DNA of 64,000 nucleotides from Histoplasma ohiense (GCA_017607445.1 JAEVHH010000004.1:3906001-3970000); one strand, 5' to 3'; positions 36,681 to 49,680 are shown, counted from the first letter of the stretch. Notes: generated by a model not told the origin, from the sequence alone. Translations and numbers: made by a program.

Positions 36681-37856
36681 ATGGCCGTCGAGATAAGCAA
36701 GTTGGCCAAGGAGGACATCCCTTGCTCTGTGGAGATTGTCCAAAAAGCGTTTGAGGACGACCCGTACTTCCTCTGGGTTTTTGATGCCCAAAAGGTATGT
36801 GCCGTATCAGCGCATACACAGTTTCGCGCAACGTGGCTCAACAGTGGCTACTAATATAAGAGCTTCCTTCTACCGGCTGCGTAAGCGCTGGCTCATTGTT
36901 TTTACAAGTCATGCCCTCTACAAGAAGATGATGGTAATCCATTTCCAAATTAGTATTTTGTTTCGTACTAACTTCTCATGCAACGACTTACGGTCGGTCG
37001 GGGAGATATCTCTTGACCGTTGCTGAGTTGATCAATTTCATTCCCTTCAATAAACAGTTCTCGAAGGAAAGAAACGCAGCTTCCATCACAGCTCGCTGTT
37101 TATGGGGTATCAACAATGGTCTGTTCTACGTTGCCAAGGAAGTTCAATCAACGAACGGTGATGGAGCAACGTCCGTCGGACCGCCCAAGAAAAATGCATC
37201 TCGCATCGTAGGCGTTGCCATGTGGCTTCCTCCTCATCCGCTGTCTGAACCAGAAAGCTGGTACTCGTACTTCCAATCCTGGATCTTAACTTTTCGCCAG
37301 GTAGCAAATAATATCCTTTTCCGTGGCCATGGTGGTCTCAACGTCAAACGCTACTGGATCTGGAAGGATGCTCAAAATGCTGTCCAAAGCGAAATCTGGA
37401 ATGATTCCCGAGGCTATTACTTTTGCAATGTGATTGCGGTTGCGGACGATGCGCGTGGAAAGGGTATTGGAAAGAAACTGGTCGAGATTGTCACGGACAA
37501 GGCTGATCAGGAAGGAATAAAGTGTTATTTGGAAAGCTCCAAGAAAGTACCGAATTTAGAAATTTATGGCCGTATGGGGTTCAAATTTGCGAAGGAAATA
37601 GAGTGTCATGATGGGGAGGATGTTTGCAAGGTGAGCGGTTTTCTCGGCCTTCGCTATGAACGAACCTCCTGATCAGTCTTCAATTTTCGTACACTCCCTT
37701 CGATATCATTTAAATATTTCCAACATCCCCTTTGAGTCTAAAATTTACTTGCTATTCCAACGCAAAACACATGATAAAATGGTTGGTTACTGGCTATCCT
37801 GTTAACATTTACTAACATTACTCCAGCTTTATTGTATGACTCGCGAGCCAAAATAA
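36681..37856 (+). CDS. GNAT-family N-acetyltransferase
   Basis: Three exons (36681-36794, 37058-37630, 37827-37856) give 238 residues. The ATG at 36681 opens MAVEISKLAKEDIPCSVEIV, followed by AFEDDPYFLWVFD. After a 263-nt intron the family block FSKERNAASITARCLWG follows. The acetyl-CoA binding motif A is present as NVIAVADDARGKGIGKKLVE (the RGKGIG P-loop), with YLESSKKVPNLEIYGRMGFK as motif B. A second 196-nt intron leads to a ten-codon last exon (LYCMTREPK) that fits the usual end of this fungal family better than read-through to 37672. It should be a small cytosolic acetyltransferase; the substrate is unknown. Confidence 0.85.
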
Positions 37857-38000
37857 ACAAGCAAAGCAACGCCGTTTAAAGGTTAGACAGAATTTAGAAT
37901 GTGTACAAAGGAGCAATATATCTTGTGCAAGGTTTTTCTTGAGTGCGAAGAGTCACTTCCTTGTTGAAAGAGGCTTAGGTGCTATTGAGTCGTTCTGTAT

Positions 38001-38062
38001 CAAAAGAGCTCAATCACCACCAGCGCCATGCTGGTAGCCGAGGGGAATCCAGACCCCCAACA
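38001..38062 (-). repeat. LTR-like repeat arm, copy at 38 kb
   Basis: On the minus strand it begins TGTTGGGGGTCTGG and continues through CTACCAGCATGGCGCTGG, TGGTGATTGAGCTCTTTTG. This is the same order as both arms at 17441-17596 and is the best-preserved copy in the window. It lies just downstream of the GNAT gene. A continuation to about 37870 as a longer solo LTR is possible but its other end cannot be fixed. Confidence 0.6.
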
Positions 38063-38089
38063 TATGTATGAGAGCTGTTAAACCAAACC

Positions 38090-38420
38090 CTACAACTTCA
38101 ACAATGATATCGAAAATATGAGTAAATGAAAATGCTCTTGCGACGATGAATTCGAGTTTCTTAAACACGAACTGTTTGAGACCCTGGGGCTTGATGAGCT
38201 TAAGGTGGGGCATGCAATTCGCGCGACACTCTGTGACTCGGTTCTCCATATCTGAAACGTCCGAGGTGAATCTTAGCGATACGCGACAAGCCTAATTGCT
38301 GTCTCAATGAGTTCTCCTATTGGATTGTAAATCCTTTTTGCAAAGACATCTTTCTTGATTTCAGCCTTTGTGACTCTGAGCGTTTGGGAGGCGCAGAGTT
38401 TGGTAATTATTACGTCAACG
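38090..38420 (-). pseudogene. Unidentified coding remnant
   Basis: Two minus-strand stretches have ordinary protein composition and appear to belong together across a frame change: TKAEIKKDVFAKRIYNPIGE with following IETAIRLVAYR (about 38280-38380), and MENRVTECRANCMPHLKLIK with following PQGLKQFVFKKLEFIV (about 38130-38249). I do not recognise the family. Proximity to the LTR-like arm suggests decayed or transposed sequence. Confidence 0.3.
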
Positions 38421-39344
38421 ATTAACAGAGCTGATCAGGCGTTGAAAGCTGCTCCCTTTTCCTACCACAAAGTATATTTGTTCAATTCAAATGGGCTGAG
38501 AGCTGATATACATTCCATCAGTATCTTCAGAAATGAGCAACAATCTCCATACGTTTATAGATTCAAACTCTGAATGGCATGAGTGCTCCATCCAGAGATC
38601 AAATTCCATTCAAACAGGAGTATTCTCAAACATGAACCAGCCGCAGACTTTGCATAACTCCTTGTTTTACTCCTTCAACGTCTCCGATAACTGGCTTCTC
38701 TCCTCAGTTGATCCCTAACGGTGGCTGTATCCAAGGTTCCCCGCAAGGGGGCATTTTGTCATGTCTTGCAGCACCATCCCAGAGCTGGTCTAGACAATAT
38801 TTTCTCCATCACCTGTTGGGATACCTAAATATTTTGTCTTTCCAATGTTTGGAGTTTGCTCCTCTACTCTTTTCTCTTCGATTCGGACGACTTTGGAGAA
38901 ACAGAGGAACAACAGCAAACTTTCCATATTCCCGGGAACAAGGCCAATCGGATACGAAAGCAGCAGAAAGAAAAGACTATATGACGCCGAATCCTCACTC
39001 TGCATCCGTCAGCAATTGCATCTGAAGTCGATTGCTCTTCTAACCTTCTTGTTCAAAGGATTGAGTTCTCAGCGGAACTAGAACTTTACTTTGGACGTTT
39101 ACCACCAATTGTGTTCTATAAACTTCGATTGAAAACTTTTCCGTTCACCTCCCAGGATTTGTTTTTTCATCAGGTCGCAGTATATTTAGGCAGCTGGTCT
39201 GTTTACCTCGATTTCAAGCCGTGTCGTCATTATCGGGTCAAAGTGACCGTCATACTATCTGCTGTTTGTGGCTTGCTGTCTGCCTTTAACCACATATATT
39301 CTCTCGGCTGGTTTAAGGGGTAAGTGTCAACAATTGTCAGAACG

Positions 39345-40835
39345 ATGCCTTCTGTAATTCAACACGCAAAAACCGGTTCGATTGGGTCTACTACCGGCCA
39401 AGGAAATACTCTCGGGAAACTACCATCTTCCAATGTGAGATCCAGAGCCAATGGCTGCACTAAATCTTCTCGGGCAAACGATGTTGCCGAAAAGGGGCTA
39501 CAGAATGATGTTGAAAGCTTTTTTGAGTACCAAAAAGCCAGAGCAAAACATAGAAACTCAGACAGACGGCATCTCGGTGCATGCAACCCGGAATTAAATT
39601 CGCCTAACGTCGAGAGCAAGAGGGAAATTGTTACAAAGCGCCAAGAGGAAGTTGAATCCGAGACGGACAGCGAAGAAAGCCAGGATGATGAGGACGATTG
39701 GGATAATTATGGTGATGACACCAGTGAGGATGAGGGCAAGGAAGAGGAGGAAAAGCAGCCCAAGCCAGCTACATCCAGTGGCGGAATACTGCTTGGTGGA
39801 GGCAGCCCCACCCACACTGTAGGACCAGAAGCCAGTTCACGAGCAACCCTGGGCTCTGAAGCCATTATCCCACTTCCCTCGAAAGGTGGTTTTGCTAGGA
39901 ATCCTGCGCACCTAGCAGTTTTAATAACAGGGATAGTAGGTAAGTAAATTTAAGAATTCTGCCCGTGAGAGTTTAACATGTTTCCATTTAACATGTGCTT
40001 GCAACTAGTTGCCGCAGTCATTATTATATTCTTTGCGACCTGTATGATAATAAGGTCTAAAAGACGCCAGAAACCTGGAGGGCTTTATAATCGATATCAA
40101 GGCCTGCGTCAAAATCTCGGGTTTGCCTCGCAGGACACCCTTGTCAATGGGGACTATAAAACGCTTCATATGGAAAAAAATATCATGAATACGGACGGAA
40201 TACCAGACTGGGATCCAGCATCAGGATTTGCAAAGCCATCTGAACCGCCTCTCAAATCGAAACTACGCAACTCCCAAGAAAAGCACTCCTCTATACTTCG
40301 GAAAGTCCTCACTGGCAAAAAGTCAAGCATCCCCCACATCAATGCCAGACCTAAATCTCTTGTGTTACAAGTGCGCAATTCCGCATTTGGACTCCCCAAA
40401 ATAGTGCCAGCCTACGAGGAAATACAGCCTCTCACCAAGGCTCACACTGTCGATTCTAACAGGTCTTCCCTGCTTGAACAGGGCCATGAAAATGGGAACA
40501 CCCAGAATATTCTACCTCCGGTCTTCACATCCAAATTTTCGTGGACAAATACACCGTCAACAAACACGTACACAAATTCAGCTATGCCTACACCAAAGCA
40601 TTTACACCCTGCACCCAGAGCCGATGACAACGATGCAGCAACGGTATTCACAGAAGATACGGAACCTCCACGCTTCAGAACCACTACGAGTTGGGTGGTG
40701 CAACAACAGGTCAAGAACCAGCACCAAACCCATTCGAACCCTGATATTCCCAAGCCACCACCTAGCGATATAGATTCCTCCATTTCGGAGGACTCACGGG
40801 TCCCAGATGGGGCTTTACCAGGGCTTGCAATATGA
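39345..40835 (+). CDS. Single-pass membrane protein, unknown function
   Basis: Two exons (39345-39939, 40009-40835) encode 473 residues. The first 195 residues are hydrophilic with a strong acidic cluster (ESETDSEESQDDEDDWDNYG). One membrane helix is split by the intron (LAVLITGIVVAAVIIIFFA) and is followed by a basic stop-transfer segment (RSKRRQK). A 250-residue Ser/Pro/Thr-rich tail, probably cytoplasmic, follows. The layout recalls fungal wall-sensor proteins, but no signal peptide, WSC domain or Ser/Thr-mannosylation domain is visible, so that role is not assigned. The start may be incomplete: an upstream exon with a signal peptide cannot be excluded. Confidence 0.7.
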
Positions 40836-43800
40836 AACAACATTCATGAACCTCACCTTCCAGAATATAACTTCGGTTTGGGGCTAAGTGGTTCTGATAT
40901 TTTTTTTTTTTTTGGATATTGCTCGAGGTTTCTGCAATTTATGTTTGTATCAATCACTATGCCAAGAACGTCAAATATTAACTATTTAAAATTGGGAACG
41001 ATGAACAAAAATAGCAGATTGAGTCAATGCTTTAAGTATGTCCAAGTTCTATTTCCAACCCCACATACTACACATTTTCGCGATGCCTTCCTCTCCCGCT
41101 TTGTGTCTCATCCATTCGATTTCGCGTGAATTCGGTTGTTGTGGGACAAGCTGAAGCCCCCGGGAAACTATTCAAAACGTCTTGCTGTTGCATTTTTTTT
41201 TCCTTCGGTCTGTTCCGCATTTCTGATGTCTTTCATTTACTTTTCTTTTTTTTTTTTTTCCAACGGCTCTTTCCCGCGCATAATACGGGAATTGAGTACA
41301 ATTATGTGACATGATTGTCTACTTTATATATAACCGTGCTGGGACAGGGAAATATAGGTTTCCGTTTCCTTGTTGCTTGTATCTCTCAACTCCTTTCCGC
41401 TGTCACACTCAAGTTATTATATTGCATACCTGATGGACTTTGTGAAAAAGAATAAGGAGTGCAACGGTCTCAGAGCAGCTCAAAGGACACCTCCTCTCTG
41501 CGGTAAATTAAAGAACAGACCTGAATTGAATGAGCGCTCTTGATCTATTGCAATATTTCCGCCGGGCGTAGACCCATGATAGTGTTTTGCTCTGATATAT
41601 GCATATTTGCGTCTGTGCAGCCGAGCCATGAAGTGTTCTCATGAGGATTTGCATCTCTTCTGACACCATCAGCTTATATTTATACACAGAGATAAATCTG
41701 ACAGCTCATACTCGCCGTCCGTGCTCAGGGGATTTATGCCAAGTTTCAGTGCCGCTTTTCCAGGCTCTTGAGTTGAGTAGCTAACAATAGCTACTCCCGC
41801 ATGCAAAACTTACATTATTATTCCTCAGCTCCCAACCCCAACTTAAAATACAAATAAAAAACTTCCTCCAACAAGACGCCGATGATATCTCTCTGCAAGG
41901 AGGAAACTGCCATACCAAGGGAACAATAGAAGGTATTTATTATGACTGATGTTTATTGTATAATCATTCCGGTTGTTGCTCATCCTTCCTAAATAAGTTA
42001 TTTAGTTCATATTTGTGAAGGAATGGGAATGCAGAATCATATTGAGGTTCCAAAGCAGGAGAAACAGGGTTGCCTCATCAACAATTTCTTTCTAGTTGCA
42101 ATGATACCCAGCCCACATTATTTAAAATATATAAATGGCTGATATCTTTATTTCCACCTCAAACGTAGCTATCGCAAATCAATCCAAGATACCAATAATG
42201 GGATGAGTGGAAGCGGAGATAAAAAGCCATCAAACACCTTTCTTTTTTCACCATTCTTTTATTGGTTTCATTCTATCCATCTCACTGTGCTTATCGACAG
42301 TGAAAGCCACACAAAGGTTATATCCGAGAGAAATATATATATTATTGGAACCACTCCTTTCTGAGGCTTTATGGCCCCCAATTATATGGCGTGCACTATT
42401 CGGGCTGGCCAGCATCAAAGATATTCCAACACTAATAATTCCATAAAAACTTTACCATAGTTAAGGTTAAAGTTAGGTTTCCATACTGTGATGTCAGCTA
42501 GATAACAGCAAGCATGGTAATCTTGAAGAGAGCTAGGCGCCCCGTATTTCACAAGACACTAACGCACTCAATTGGTGTTAAGATTCCCGTTGTCAAAAAG
42601 GTAAGACGTCAGAGGAGTGTCCAATCAAGTCGGATTCAATTTTATCAATACTCCACGAGGTACTAAAAAGGAATCACACAGTGCATCTAGATGCATAGTG
42701 ATATCGGACCGAGAATTGAGGCGTCTCGTGTAGAGTATTTTGCCAGTTCAATTTGGATAACATGGATCCAGCTGACATTGACTAGAGTTCCCATCAGTCG
42801 GGTCGTGGTAGGTTTTCCCAATATGAGCTAGGCTGGCCATTTTGGCGTGTCTTTGACAGAAGTTTCAAGTCGTAAAGAATAGTGGTATTGGGATCATAGC
42901 CTGTTAGAGCATATTAGTCAGTATACTGGGCGAGGAGAAATGTGTTCCAACTATTTTCATTTGAAAGCGGATTCGGTAGCTTCCCTGCCGTTGATCAGGA
43001 TTCCGGCCGCGCAACTGGATATCAGGGTTTTTAGGCGACAAGAATTGGTTCCAATTAAATGCCAGCCATGAGCCGAGCAAACATGGTTGGGATGTTTGCA
43101 GGGAATGGAAATCACGAGTCGGGGAGGGGCAGCAAGGGCGATAGAGTATATGAGATTGTTTGATCATTGGCATCATCCAACGCCTGAAGGCAAATTCAGT
43201 GCGAATACCAACGTGCTTTTGACATCTTAAAGACGGGTTATACCACCAAAATGGCTATTGCCAGTAAATAGGAATGAATGAAGCCAAATCCAAGTATGTC
43301 TTATTATGCTGGTCCCCATCACTTTTCATTCGTTGACACATGAAGCTTGAGCCCTGAATTTCGGCGATCCAGTGTAAATCACTCAAGACGAGAAACCCAA
43401 GGAACTCACTGACCGATTCCCCGCCATCATTTCCCTTGATAACGCCCCTAGAAACACAAATATAAAAGAAATTTAAATTCCAGGGAATGATCACAGCAGG
43501 ACTTTGCAGTCCGTGGTAACGCCCCACAATGTATACCCGATAATGAAATAGAAAAATAGTTCGTGAACGATTACAAGGAGACCCCTGCTTAGAAACCAAT
43601 ATTAACCCATGCACCGTGAGTATTGATAAGTCATGGGTTAAATAACTTGAAAATTTGGTATGATATAACCGAGGAACGTTCCTCAATTGTATCAAGCGGC
43701 TAAGAGAAAAAATATATATAAAAAAGAAAAGTAGAGAGATAAAGGGAAGACAGATAAGAAGTTGGATAAGTTCATGATTCGCGAAAGTCTGCCATACCTG

Positions 43801-46000
43801 GATAATCGATTTTGGAAATTAAAGGCTGTCCTCAGTAGTAGTATTTCCTTAGCCCATATAACAGCGGATGGTAATGAAGTGGACTTGAAAATGGTTTGAA
43901 TCCTAGAGTTTGCAAAGACGACATTGGCCGACAACCACGATAAATCTTTCGTGGGGGCTCCCATCGCATCGGGTCCCGCTAGAACCATCGGTCGAAATAC
44001 GGAAGAAATGGTTTCCTGGATCCCGACAGGCGCTGTAGATGTAAAAATTTTTGAAGAAGTTGCACATTGCAGTAGGTTTGATAGGGCTGAGGCGAGCTAA
44101 AACTTCACATCCTTTAGTCAATTGAAAGTCTCTCTCAAGTTTTACCAAAGAGAGATTTGGCCCAACCTAAATTTTCAGCGAGCTAAGGACGATTTGATAG
44201 AAAGAGCAACGGTAAAAATAAAAAAGAACAGAACAGAACAGAACAGAACAGAACAGAACAGGAAAAGGAAAAGGAATGATATCCCGCAGAAGAGGATGTT
44301 TGAGGACATACTTTTCTCGCTTGGTAGGGTCTTATAGATGCATTGAGCGCGAGGGCGCAACTTGGTTACATCTCAAGGTGGTCCCAAAACTCCTTCTAGC
44401 AACAAACAAGAACGATAATCTTCACGGGATTAACCAGGATAACGTAATTATATTGCTGAAAGTTTGTTGAAAAAGCAATATGAAGCTTCGAGAGTTTGAC
44501 AGAGTAAAACTATCTCCCAGTCGATTCAGCAAGGGTTCTGGACGATCGGGAAGGGCTAAGGCTAAGGATTGACAATCCAAGGATATGTCAGGGGAGCCAC
44601 AAGAGAAAAGTGGCTGTTTATTTATATTCTGGCACGAATAACAAAAAGAAATTATCGGGCAATGGAAACGAGAAAACCTTGTAGGCTCAGGATAGCTTGC
44701 ATTACTGGTTCTATAGGAGAACTGCAATGTATTCCTGCTATCTAGGACGTTTAAAGACCGCCGGAGATTTCATTGACTCAGACAGTAAATTAAGTTTACC
44801 TGAAACCTCGGGGCAGGAATCCAAATATGCAAAGCTTTGCGCGAAGCGTGTTGACGGGGCGTTGCATCAGCAAATGTGAAAGTCAAATGTGCAAAGGCCG
44901 AATGAAATTGATAAATATGGCAATCAATGGCACGGTACATGAAGGACTACCGAAGTCGGCTAGGTCAAATGTCCGGACGAACAGCATCAAAAGAAGCCAT
45001 GCTCTGAAGATGTCAAAACGGATCCGTCGAGTTCCCTAGTTGTTCCAGAAGCTCAAACGTGTATACTGATACCTGGTCAAACTAAGACTGATTGATACAA
45101 CTCCATAAGGCATGGAGAGCAACGGAAGGGTCCGGGCCTCGAGCCCAGATCAAAGACAGGGATTTCCTTCCTACCAGGAGTTGTGATGTCAAGGTGTCAA
45201 ACCCTTGGGAGGGATCTACAGCGTGCTGACGATGATAAGCCGAAACAAAAGGCGTTGTTGGCTAACCAAATTTTTCCATGTTGAGACGCCAGGATTTGTA
45301 TATTTAGCCGTTTGAAGGCTTGGCTATAGTAGCACCTGCATGGTCGGAGCGTGGTCCTTCATTATTTGAGACCTGGCGGAAATGACTCGAATTCGTATTG
45401 GAACAAAGGAGAGAAACATACTCCGTACTCAAGTTGACAATCATTAGAAACAAGGAACCCCAAATTTATCACGGAAGAAGAGGGAAACTTGGGATTGACA
45501 CCATGAGCATCTATCCACATTATGATAATATTTTTCCTTCTGCTTCGAAGCCATTTTAAACATTCGAGACACTAGTCCGTATTAGGAATAGTTACTTATT
45601 TTTAGATTCCTGGTAGCGTTTGAGGATCCGCGCTAAGCTCGATTTCGCTAGACTCAGTATTTGTCATCCCCTTGAGGCCCAGCCCCAAAAGAGCAATTTC
45701 CAACGTCAAACTTTGAAACATCGTCCTGCCAACGCTAATTGACCTACAATTTTCTATCGCTGTCGTTCATTACCATCATCGTCCTTCATTATTATTGACA
45801 GGGCGTATTTAACTAAGTCGTAAAGGCTGTAATCCGGGCGCAATGACCCTTGGATTCTGACCGTCTCTGTTTTCTGCCATTCTGCTCCGTTCCCCCGCTT
45901 TTTCGTTTCGACATCTTCGCAAACGCCGATATACCCTACCTCCTTGTCCTGACTAAGGTACGCGTCCGTCCGCGAGTTCGCAGTCCGATCTCCGTACATA
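40836..46000. other. Gene-poor region of about 5.2 kb
   Basis: No gene model could be supported. The AGAAC pentanucleotide repeat at 44225-44256 is the only clear repeat. Minus-strand frames at 43255-43695 and 43692-44148 have ordinary composition but no start context or known motif. The last few hundred bases are the CHS7 promoter. Base composition is mildly AT-rich throughout, with a peak near 42100-42200. Confidence 0.5.
44225..44256. repeat. AGAAC pentanucleotide microsatellite
   Basis: About six tandem AGAAC units. It lies in non-coding sequence; the plus-strand frame through it translates to an NRTEQ-type repeat and is not a gene. Confidence 0.95.
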
Positions 46001-47158
46001 ATGGGCTTTGGCGACTTTGATTTCATATGCCGCAAGGCATCCATCCCAATATGCTCTTTGGTCGGTCCTCCGTCCACCATGAGAAGCAGCGGCCGGGGCT
46101 TTCTAGCCAACTGCTATGCCAGGAATATTGAAGTCGCAAATACAATCATTTTTCAAGGAGCCACCGACGTTGCGCATATTGCTGCTTTGGCAATGACAGT
46201 GATCATGGTAATCCATGTCAGGTCTAAATTTACGGCTGTGGGTACGTATGGAGCTTCTCCGGAAATTGACAATGGGATGATCCAGGAGAAGATTGGACTC
46301 TAATACGGGTTTTGACTCCTTTTTAGGTCGAAAGGAAATTATCACGTTCTTCTACCTTTACATGGCTTTGACGATGTTTTCGCTTGTCCTTGATTCCGGC
46401 GCTGTTCCCCCTGGAAATGTCGTCTTCGCCTACTTTGCCGCCGTGCAAAACGGTTTAACATCCGCCCTCTGTACTTGCTTGCTCATCAATGGGTTTGTGG
46501 GATTTCAGCTCTATGAGGATGGGACGACGCTATCAGTCTGGCTTCTTCGACTAGCGTCGCTGGGAATGTTCGTTATTTCGTTCGCCATCTCCCTCCTAAC
46601 CTTCAAGGGATGGGCTGGTCTGTCACCGACGAGTACCGCCGGACTCTTCGTGGTCTTGTATATTGTGAATGCAATTTGCCTGATCATCTATATAGTGATG
46701 CAAGTTATTCTTGTCGTGAATACTTTACATGATCGATGGCCTCTGGGCCACATCGCCTTTGGCACATTCTTTTTCATCATCGGGCAGGTGGTTTTATATG
46801 TCTTCAGCGAAACCATTTGTGAAAACGTTCAACACTACCTGGATGGCATTTTCTTTGCAGCTATTTGTAATCTTCTAGCAGTTATGATGGTGTACAAGGT
46901 ATGCTAATTTGCCGTTTCTTCCCATTTTACCCTCTGTTATTATCGACCTGGTTGCTAACATTCGGATAGTATTGGGATTCTATCACGAAAGAAGATCTTG
47001 AATTCTCCGTCGGTGTCAAGCAGAATAACTGGGAGGTTAAAGAACTTCTAGAGGATGAGCGACGGGGTACCGTTTATCATGACACCAACTCTGAATACGC
47101 AAGCAGCTTGTATCACCATCGAAACTCTACTTACGGAAGTGGTCCAACAAATTACTAA
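46001..47158 (+). CDS. chs7: Chitin synthase export chaperone Chs7
   Basis: Three exons (46001-46241, 46327-46898, 46970-47158) encode 333 residues, the family length. The N-terminus [20 protein letters not shown] is the Chs7 signature, and [60 protein letters not shown] and [19 protein letters not shown] follow in order across about seven membrane helices. The hydrophilic C-terminus begins [15 protein letters not shown]. Chs7 acts in the endoplasmic reticulum to fold and release the class IV chitin synthase (Chs3 type) for transport to the cell surface. Both introns are 71-85 nt with canonical ends. The gene is convergent with the lipase gene. Confidence 0.95.
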
Positions 47159-48118
47159 AGCCATCGAATTGAAAATAAACAGTATATTGTCATATTCTCA
47201 TTCTATATATGTCTTCACATCGCTTTAGCTCCCTTTCTCTCTTACATCTCCGTTCACATGGCCGTTCTAATTTAATTTTCCTACATGTTTTCTAATTCAA
47301 CGACCTTTCAATGCTTTGGTGTTTTATTTGGGTTACAGTTGGCTACCGCTTACGTTTCTTTTCGATTTATTTCCCTAAAACCTTCAGGTGGACTAAAGTT
47401 GTTTGAACTTATGCATACTTCCCCATTTGAGTCCTTTTTTTTTAAAATCTCATTCCCATGTCCTTTCATATATTAGAGAGGCATGTCATCGATATATTTA
47501 ATAATGTATTGTTCTCTTTGATATTTATTATTCATGGCTAATAGATATTTATGCAACAACGCGTTCCATTTGCAAAAGCTTCCTTTTTCTTTTCTCTTCT
47601 TAACAGTTCGCTCTTGTTGGTTCGCTCCCGTTGCATGCTCATTGAAATGAAATACGTTGCTGAATTCACATTATATACTCTCCAGTCATATTTCTTCACA
47701 ATTATACAGATACGATGGTGGGGCAATTTCCCACATTCTGCCCATTCAGGTGTTGAGATTTATCGAGTCTTATATATCATGATCAGATTTGGACCACACA
47801 TAGCACATTTCAGGAGAGATCGAATGGAATCAGGAGAAATCTCGTTTTCCGTTGAGATAAAGTGAAAGAATTAGAGCCTCTTTCCATAAGACATATCACG
47901 GCTTTTAAGATCAATACTAATATATTGGGGGGGGAAAAAAATCTCACGGATATAGAAACGTACTGATAGCCCCGTCTTCGTCATCCATCTTGCCTCTCCG
48001 TGCAGCATTCAATAGTTTATTCCCTGCTCCTCCTATAAACATATACCATAACGCCCTCTCTAAACAAATTTACTACCAGCATTGCGAGTAATGAATTAAT
48101 ACCCGTCACAAACCCGTT
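47159..48118. other. Convergent intergenic spacer
   Basis: Lies between the chs7 3' end (+) and the lipase 3' end (-). AT-rich with short T tracts; no gene is seen. Confidence 0.6.
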
Positions 48119-49680
48119 CTAATCAACAAGAACAACATCATCTTCGCTTTCCACGAACTCTTTCTCTCTATCGTAGTCACGGCTCGAATCTCGACCGTTG
48201 TCGTTTGGATTACTGTTGCTACCATCACCACTACAAGCAGGAGTAGCATACAAGTACCACCCTCTGTCAACCCATTCAATCAGCAACTCGCAAGCCTGCT
48301 GCGCCAGATCATAGAAAGACGGATTTTCCAAGGGGGAAAACATGCTCATGTGTGCTTTTGTTTCATCAGTTGCTTTATCATTTGTAGCTTTGATCCATTT
48401 GATCCCCGACATCTCGCTGTATTTCGCCTTGACATCATCTTTGTTTTCACCTTCATCAACATCTGCCGGGAGGTTGCAGAATGTTCGCATCTTTGAGCGT
48501 AATATATACCGACTAAGAGACGAGGCCGGGGACGATGTGCTGGTACCGCTATTAGCTGGCGCCGCGACTGCTCCCTTCCCTAAACATGTGTAAAAATCCG
48601 CGCAACCAATACCTCGCTCCTGCTGCAGCTTTGCGGTCGCTGATACGCGCCGTCGTAATTCTTCAGGCCGCGCAAGACAACCTACAAACTCTAAATGTGA
48701 GGTAGCCCAGCTCCAGCCTTCTAGAAATTTGTCGCGTTGGGAGTATAACGCTGCTGCTCCGCCGGCTGCAACGGCACCTGCAGCTCCCGCATACATAGCA
48801 TACCGCCCCCAGCGCTGCCAAGATGGAGTGGCGGCTGCATCATCTGTGGAGGAAGCTGTGTTTGAAGTACTCGTAGCAGGGGTAAGGGGGAACGCAGCAG
48901 ATTTGGTATTTCCGCCTGTTGAAGGAGTGTTTCCAGTCTTATTTTCGCTTGTTTTGGCACCTCCCCAGCCAAATACACCAGCTACCTCCGAAATCGCCCC
49001 GTATGCAGCAGTGGCCGTTTTATAATGATTTTCAGCCGTGTATGAGACAACTCCGGGAGCGATACCGAGGAATGGAGTGTCAAATGCAAGTAGTCCTTGG
49101 ATGTGAGGAAACATGAATGTGTTAGCTTCTACCGGATTGCCCTCTCCCTCTGACGTCTTTGACGATGAAATACTTGACGGGGTGGGCAAGAGCTGTTCCG
49201 ACGCCAGAAGAAGGAGGGTCTCCGCTGCAACAATTCCACCCATCGAATGGCCAATTAAAAAGACATGTACAGACGGGTCGACGGTGGGAGAAGGTGTTCC
49301 ATTTGCGACTTCCACGTCGATAACCGTATTTTGGAGCCTGCGCACATTCAACATGTGAGATACCTTTGACCTCTAACAGAAATCATTTAAAGTAAAAACC
49401 ACTAGGGAACGAACCATTCTCGAAATCTGACCACACATCCGTTCAAATCCCCCTTCGTCTCAAACTTGGGGTAAACCACCGCAGTGACTTCTATATTCGG
49501 CAGCGCATGACTAACTAAAGCTCGAAGATGGGCAGGAAAGCTCCCAAACGTATCGTCTCCACCCTAATGATTGCGCGGTTAGTATTACCAAGGCTCCTAG
49601 AATCCCTCATGCGCGGCGGCGTCGCGAGGATGGCACACCTTGAAACCGTGGATAAATACCAAAAGAAGGGTCCTCTTCAT
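48119..49680 (-). CDS. DUF676 alpha/beta-hydrolase, putative lipase
   Basis: Three exons on the minus strand: 49639-49680, 49415-49563 and 48119-49337, encoding 469 residues. The first exon has only 14 codons (MKRTLLLVFIHGFK) and gives the oxyanion-loop HGF. The second carries GGDDTFGSFPAHLRALV and VVYPKFETKGD. The third starts LQNTVIDVEVANG and holds the nucleophile elbow GHSMGG in a VHVFLIGHSMGGIVAAETLL context, followed by GLLAFDTPFLGI. A hydrophobic Ala/Gly-rich segment (YAMYAGAAGAVAAGGAAALY) may touch a membrane. It is expected to act as an intracellular esterase or lipase; the substrate is unknown. A gene start at the internal ATG at 49354 would lose the HGF loop, so the three-exon model is preferred. 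Confidence 0.85.

Larger units (their letters stand above)
37857..39344. other. Intergenic region with LTR-like arm and coding remnants
   Basis: Contains the repeat arm at 38001-38062 and minus-strand coding-like pieces at about 38090-38400. The rest up to the membrane protein start has no supportable gene and probably includes its 5' leader. Confidence 0.5.

Noticed and set aside
37631..37672. Unspliced C-terminus of the GNAT gene
   Set aside because: The downstream exon gives a better family-like end and canonical splice signals; kept only as an alternative.
26074..38062. A secondary-metabolite cluster around the PDR pump
   Set aside because: No polyketide synthase, NRPS, terpene synthase or P450 gene is nearby; the neighbours are surface proteins and a GNAT. 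The acyl-CoA ligase relic is too far away and dead.
49338..49354. Start of the lipase at the internal ATG at 49354
   Set aside because: It would remove the HGF oxyanion loop and the conserved N-terminal beta strands that are recovered in two good upstream exons.
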